From Acidimicrobiaceae bacterium (lineage in GTDB: Bacteria > Actinomycetota > Acidimicrobiia > Acidimicrobiales > Aldehydirespiratoraceae), in assembly GCA_009843735.1 (NCBI GenBank), contig VYCW01000041.1:456-64455 (forward strand): a stretch of 64,000 nucleotides of DNA. Direction: 5' to 3'. Within the stretch, counting starts at the first letter, position 1; every line of letters starts with the position of its first letter. The notes under the pieces were generated by a model. That model did not search any database. It was not told the origin of the DNA and saw nothing but the letters and a program-made list of their open reading frames with translations. Below are positions 61,065 to 64,000 of this stretch, piece after piece. The position numbers were made by a program, and so were the translations under genes.

Positions 61065-62136
61065 CACAGGCCGCGATACGCCGCGGCCGCGTCTGGGCGT
61101 GGCCCTGGCGTGCGGTCCCTCCGATGCGGTGGCCCTTGCCGTGGAGGCGGAGCGGGCCGGGTTCGACAGCGTCTGGACCACCGAGTTCAGCTGGCGCTCG
61201 GCCACCGCGCCGATGGCCGCCATCGCCACCGCCACCGATCGGGTCGCCGTCGGCTCGGCCATCGCCTACGCGCTGGGGCGGAGCCCGGCGATCCTGGCCG
61301 CCGAGGCCCGCGACATCGACGAGCTCAGCGACGGGCGCCTCATCCTGGGACTCGGCAGCGCGCAGCCCGCCCGGATCCGCAGATGGCTCGGCACCGATCC
61401 GACTGACATTCCCGCCCGTGTCACCGAGGTGATCGAATCGGTGCGTGCGCTGTGGAATCTGGGCGAGGATCCGGTGAGCTACTACGGACGCCATGTGCGG
61501 GTGGACATCGAGGCCACTTCGGGCGCGTACCCTCCCCGCCGCCGGGACGTCCCGATATTGCTGGCGGCCGTGAACCGCAGGATGCTCCGGGTGGCCGGCG
61601 CGGTCGCCGATGGACTCATCGCGCACCCGATTGTCGACGGTTCCGCCCTGCGCGAGCTCGTGCGGCCCACGCTGGACGCGGCCGCCGGCTCGGCCGGACG
61701 CACGACCGCTCCGCTAGTGGCGGCCATGGTGATCGTCGTGGTCGACGGCGACGAGGAGCGGGCCCGGCGGAATGCGGCCTCACAGATCGCGTTCTACGCG
61801 CAGCACCCCGCCTACGAGCCGCTGATGGCCCACTACGGCTTCGTCGGGGCCTCCGCCTCGATCCGCGACGCGGCCAGCCGCGGCGACTGGGACGCCGCGG
61901 TGGCGGCCGTGCCCGATCCGATGATCGACCGCCTGTCGGTGGCCGGGCCCGCAGGCCTGGTCAAGGCCCGGATCAACGCCCGGATGGAGGCATCCGGCTG
62001 CGACACGCTGATCCTGCACACGCCGTCGATGCTGATGTCGGATCCCCACGCGAGGGCCTCCGGCGACCCGTCGTCGACCTACCGCCAGCACGCGTCCCGG
62101 CTGATCGACGCCTTCGCGGTCAGTCCTCGTCGATAG
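61057..62136 (+). CDS. LLM-class flavin-dependent oxidoreductase
   Basis: 359 residues. Opens LGVALACGPSDAVALAVEAERAGFDSVWTTEF, then LSDGRLILGLGSAQPARIRRWLG, as in F420-dependent glucose-6-phosphate-dehydrogenase-like and related oxidoreductases. TTG 61057 overlaps the previous stop region and is the only start near the conserved region. The last 17 bases overlap the MaoC gene on the opposite strand. Third LLM enzyme in the cluster. Confidence 0.88.
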   Translation: MADTGRDTPRPRLGVALACGPSDAVALAVEAERAGFDSVWTTEFSWRSATAPMAAIATATDRVAVGSAIAYALGRSPAILAAEARDIDELSDGRLILGLGSAQPARIRRWLGTDPTDIPARVTEVIESVRALWNLGEDPVSYYGRHVRVDIEATSGAYPPRRRDVPILLAAVNRRMLRVAGAVADGLIAHPIVDGSALRELVRPTLDAAAGSAGRTTAPLVAAMVIVVVDGDEERARRNAASQIAFYAQHPAYEPLMAHYGFVGASASIRDAASRGDWDAAVAAVPDPMIDRLSVAGPAGLVKARINARMEASGCDTLILHTPSMLMSDPHARASGDPSSTYRQHASRLIDAFAVSPRR

Positions 62137-62644
62137 TGAGCGGTCGGGCCGCCTCCGGGAACATCCCAACGTCGTGTGAGCAGCCGCGCCTGTAGATGAG
62201 GGCGCTGCGTACGTAGCTGAGGCACTCATCGCCGTCCTGGTTGAGGCCGCGGGTGCGCACGGTGACGATGCCGGCGTGGGGACGGGACGCGGACTCGCGC
62301 ACCGCGAGCACGATGCTCTCGGCATAGAGCGTGTCGCCCACGAACACGGGGTGGGTGAAGCGCACCTCGTCGAAGCCGAGGTTGGCCATGGCCTGCTGGC
62401 TCACGTCGGACACCGACTGGCCCAGCACCAGCGCCAGCGTCAGCCCCGAGTTGACCAGCAGCTTCCCGAACTCGGACCGCTCGGCGTAGTGGCTGTTGAA
62501 GTGCATCATGTTGGTGTTGCAGGTCAGCAAGGTGAACCAGGTGTTGTCAGCCTCGCTGATGGTGCGCCCCAGCGGATGCCGGTAGACGTCGCCCACCTCG
62601 AAGTCCTCGAAGTGGCGGCCCTCCCAGCCCGGCTTCACCGTCAC
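62120..62644 (-). CDS. MaoC-like (R)-specific hydratase/dehydratase
   Basis: 174 residues, hot-dog fold. FEDFEVGDVYRHPLGRTISEADNTWF opens it; the catalytic loop TNMMHFNSHYAERSEFG supplies Asn/Asp-like and His residues, and LLVNSGLTLALVLG follows, as in MaoC dehydratases such as mesaconyl-CoA hydratase. It would add or remove water from an acyl-CoA. GTG 62644 overlaps the Rieske stop (GTGA), so both are co-translated and probably serve one oxidation pathway. Confidence 0.88.
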   Translation of the reverse strand: MTVKPGWEGRHFEDFEVGDVYRHPLGRTISEADNTWFTLLTCNTNMMHFNSHYAERSEFGKLLVNSGLTLALVLGQSVSDVSQQAMANLGFDEVRFTHPVFVGDTLYAESIVLAVRESASRPHAGIVTVRTRGLNQDGDECLSYVRSALIYRRGCSHDVGMFPEAARPLTIDED

Positions 62645-63756
62645 CGCGCCACCCCGGCGAGCTCCGAGCCTTTCGGCGACCCGGCGTCGGGGTCCAGCAC
62701 CGAGCCCACCATCTCCAGCAGGCGGCGCTGGAACACCGTCACCCGCAGCTCGGCGTCGTGGCGGGGCCCGGGCCGGTAAAAGGCCGACTGCACGCCGCGC
62801 TGCATCCTCTCGCACACGTCGAAGTCCTCGCGCTGGACCCGCGACAGCAACTCGGTTCCGGCCCGCACGTCCGCGTCCGGGTCATGCGAGAGGCTGAGGA
62901 CCCGGGCCCGCGTGGTCGTGGGGCTCGTCGGGGTCCACCACATGATGGTGGCCCCGCCAGTGGGGAAGCCGATCACGTGGAGGTTTGGGAACACGTAGCA
63001 GCCCAGCGAGCCCTGGGCGGCCTTGCCCTCCAGGCCGGGGCGGGCTTCGGCCGGCAGCTCCGACTCCTGCCAGGGAACGGCGGCCACCGCGGTGGTGTCC
63101 CCGGCGGATTCGCTGAGGCCCTCGAGATCCACCAGCGCGGCGATCGATCCCTCGTGAACTATGGAGAGGTGGTAGTCGCAGATGGCGTTGTCCATCACCA
63201 GCTTCCAGTTGGCCGCGATCGGATCGTCGAGCGACGCGCCGAGTCCCATGCCGGCAATGTCGTGGCCGCTCAGCAACTCGGGAATGTCCTCGAGGTAGTC
63301 GAGCAGTTCGGGAGCGTCTCCGCTGACGTTGACGAAGACCAGCCCCTCCCAGGTGTCGAGACGCAGCTCAGTGAGCCCCAGCTGCGACGGGTCAAGCGGC
63401 GTGGCGAACAGGTTCCGGCGAGGGATGCCGGTGAGCCGGCCGTCCAGCTCGAAGGTCCAGCCGTGGTACGGGCACACAATGCGCCGCCCGCAGTTGCCCT
63501 GGCCGTCCACCAGCAGGCTCGCCCGGTGCGGGCAGACGTTGGCGAAGGCCCGCAGATCGCCGTCGCTGCCGCGCAGCACCACAACCGGCTCCGAGCCGAT
63601 CGTCTCCGACACGAAATCACCGGGCTCCGGCAGCCAACGCTCGTGAGCCACGAACATCCAGCTGCCACCGAATACCCACTCCATCTCGGCCTCGTAGAAG
63701 GCCGGGGACCGGTACACCTCCGGGTCCATCAGGCCGGTCGGGCCTACTTCGAACAC
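62641..63756 (-). CDS. Rieske non-heme iron oxygenase, alpha subunit
   Basis: 371 residues. The Rieske [2Fe-2S] ligands are C75, H77 (CPHRASLL) and C95, H98 (CPYHGW). The mononuclear iron site follows (DNAICDYHLSIVHEG: two His, bridging Asp), so it should activate O2 to hydroxylate or demethylate a substrate. No beta subunit or reductase is adjacent; electrons would have to come from a ferredoxin and reductase elsewhere. Resembles single-component-type alpha-only oxygenases for amines and aromatic acids. GTG 63756, with weak ribosome site. Confidence 0.9.
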   Translation of the reverse strand: MFEVGPTGLMDPEVYRSPAFYEAEMEWVFGGSWMFVAHERWLPEPGDFVSETIGSEPVVVLRGSDGDLRAFANVCPHRASLLVDGQGNCGRRIVCPYHGWTFELDGRLTGIPRRNLFATPLDPSQLGLTELRLDTWEGLVFVNVSGDAPELLDYLEDIPELLSGHDIAGMGLGASLDDPIAANWKLVMDNAICDYHLSIVHEGSIAALVDLEGLSESAGDTTAVAAVPWQESELPAEARPGLEGKAAQGSLGCYVFPNLHVIGFPTGGATIMWWTPTSPTTTRARVLSLSHDPDADVRAGTELLSRVQREDFDVCERMQRGVQSAFYRPGPRHDAELRVTVFQRRLLEMVGSVLDPDAGSPKGSELAGVAR

Positions 63757-63800
63757 GCCTTGCAGGGTAGGAAGCCGGCCGGCTGCCCGTCAAACGCCGG

Positions 63801-63820
63801 CAATACGTCTGATGTATTGT
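63801..63820. promoter_or_regulatory. 19-bp operator-like palindrome overlapping a -10 element
   Basis: CAATAC and GTATTG are perfect inverted arms around seven bases (63801-63819; nine-base arms with one mismatch). TATTGT (63815-63820) serves as a -10 for the plus-strand gene at 63859. Placed between divergent genes, this is a good candidate repressor/activator site of TetR or GntR type. Confidence 0.55.
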
Positions 63821-63858
63821 CGGCCGAGCCCGTCCTGTGCCTACCAACGGAGGCAGCC

Positions 63859-64000
63859 ATGACCGCACGGACCGCCCTGGAGCTGGTCGACGAGATCAAC
63901 GAGATCGTCGAGGCCCGCCACATCAAGGAACATCCGCTAGTTGAGGAGATCCGTTCCGGGAGGGCGTCGCGGGCCGCCATCGCCGGATTCCTGAGGAACT
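63859..64000 (+). CDS. Heme-oxygenase/TenA-like fold protein, 5' part
   Basis: Open from ATG 63859 to the window edge (47 codons). The start MTARTALELVDEINEIVEAR followed by HPLVEEIRSGRASRAAIAGF resembles PqqC/TenA-type iron-containing redox enzymes with a heme-oxygenase fold. GGAGG six bases upstream supports the start. The catalytic residues lie beyond the window, so the function cannot be decided. Divergent from the Rieske oxygenase gene. Confidence 0.65.
   Translation, partial: MTARTALELVDEINEIVEARHIKEHPLVEEIRSGRASRAAIAGFLRN

Overview
The window is GC-rich (roughly 70% by eye), densely packed DNA. It uses many GTG/TTG starts and many 4-nt stop/start overlaps (ATGA, GTGA). Its gene content is CoA-ester catabolism with multiple acyl-CoA dehydrogenases, LLM-class flavin oxidoreductases, a GntR/FCD regulator, a P450 with an actinobacterial-style ferredoxin, and SLH-domain surface proteins. 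This points to an actinomycete, possibly a free-living or host-associated Acidimicrobiia-type bacterium; the assignment is by gene content only. No rRNA, prophage, insertion sequence or CRISPR array was seen. One tRNA-Ala(TGC) is present.

Layout. 1-15361 (mostly + strand): a catabolic block with two CaiB/BaiF CoA-transferases (one a fused double-domain protein), five acyl-CoA dehydrogenase subunits (two short, probably partners in heteromers), a crotonase lacking both usual glutamates, three SDR/ALDH dehydrogenases and a TPP-dependent lyase/decarboxylase. The order suggests stepwise shortening of a CoA-activated branched or cyclic acid. 15390-21335: a gamma-glutamyltransferase-like protein, two amidohydrolase_2 enzymes, HbpS/GlcG-like and RidA proteins, a small ferredoxin and a GntR regulator. 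21376-27279 (- strand): an orphan substrate-binding lipoprotein, a cyclopropane-fatty-acid-synthase-like methyltransferase, an acyl-CoA ligase, and a DUF35 plus Cys-less thiolase pair that resembles steroid side-chain retro-aldolases. 27276-34734 (- strand): a tightly coupled five-gene operon whose subunit set resembles ATP-dependent acetone/acetophenone carboxylases. 34943-43930: a Cache-like membrane protein, release factor 3, a sulfatase, a P450, a dehydrogenase-like protein, a polytopic membrane protein, the tRNA and a nitrilase-family amidase.

43952-48659 (- strand): a MauE - MauA-like - MauD/TlpA-like operon. The middle gene is a Tat-exported protein with 24 cysteines in about 150 residues, carrying the CPPGT motif of methylamine dehydrogenase light chain, fused to three SLH domains. 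A phytanoyl-CoA-dioxygenase-like enzyme precedes it.

48743-56921: a RiPP (ribosomally made, modified peptide) locus of the NHLP/NHLM type. It has a 91-residue nitrile-hydratase-leader-like precursor ending GG plus an 11-residue core, an FAD-linked oxidase, an unrecognised 351-residue protein, a 79-residue stub of the NHLM HlyD-type secretion protein, a C39-peptidase ABC exporter and a second NHLM ABC exporter. This is the most likely undescribed system in the window: its core peptide, putative tailoring pair and truncated adaptor do not match a RiPP class I recognise.

56925-64000: an imidazolonepropionase-like amidohydrolase, three LLM flavin oxidoreductases, a RidA protein, a MaoC hydratase, a Rieske oxygenase alpha subunit and the start of a TenA/heme-oxygenase-like protein. 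Two promoters here share a GTCTGA/TATTGT element, and one lies in a 19-bp palindrome. Three short tandem duplications sit exactly at gene 3' ends, an unusual recurring pattern.
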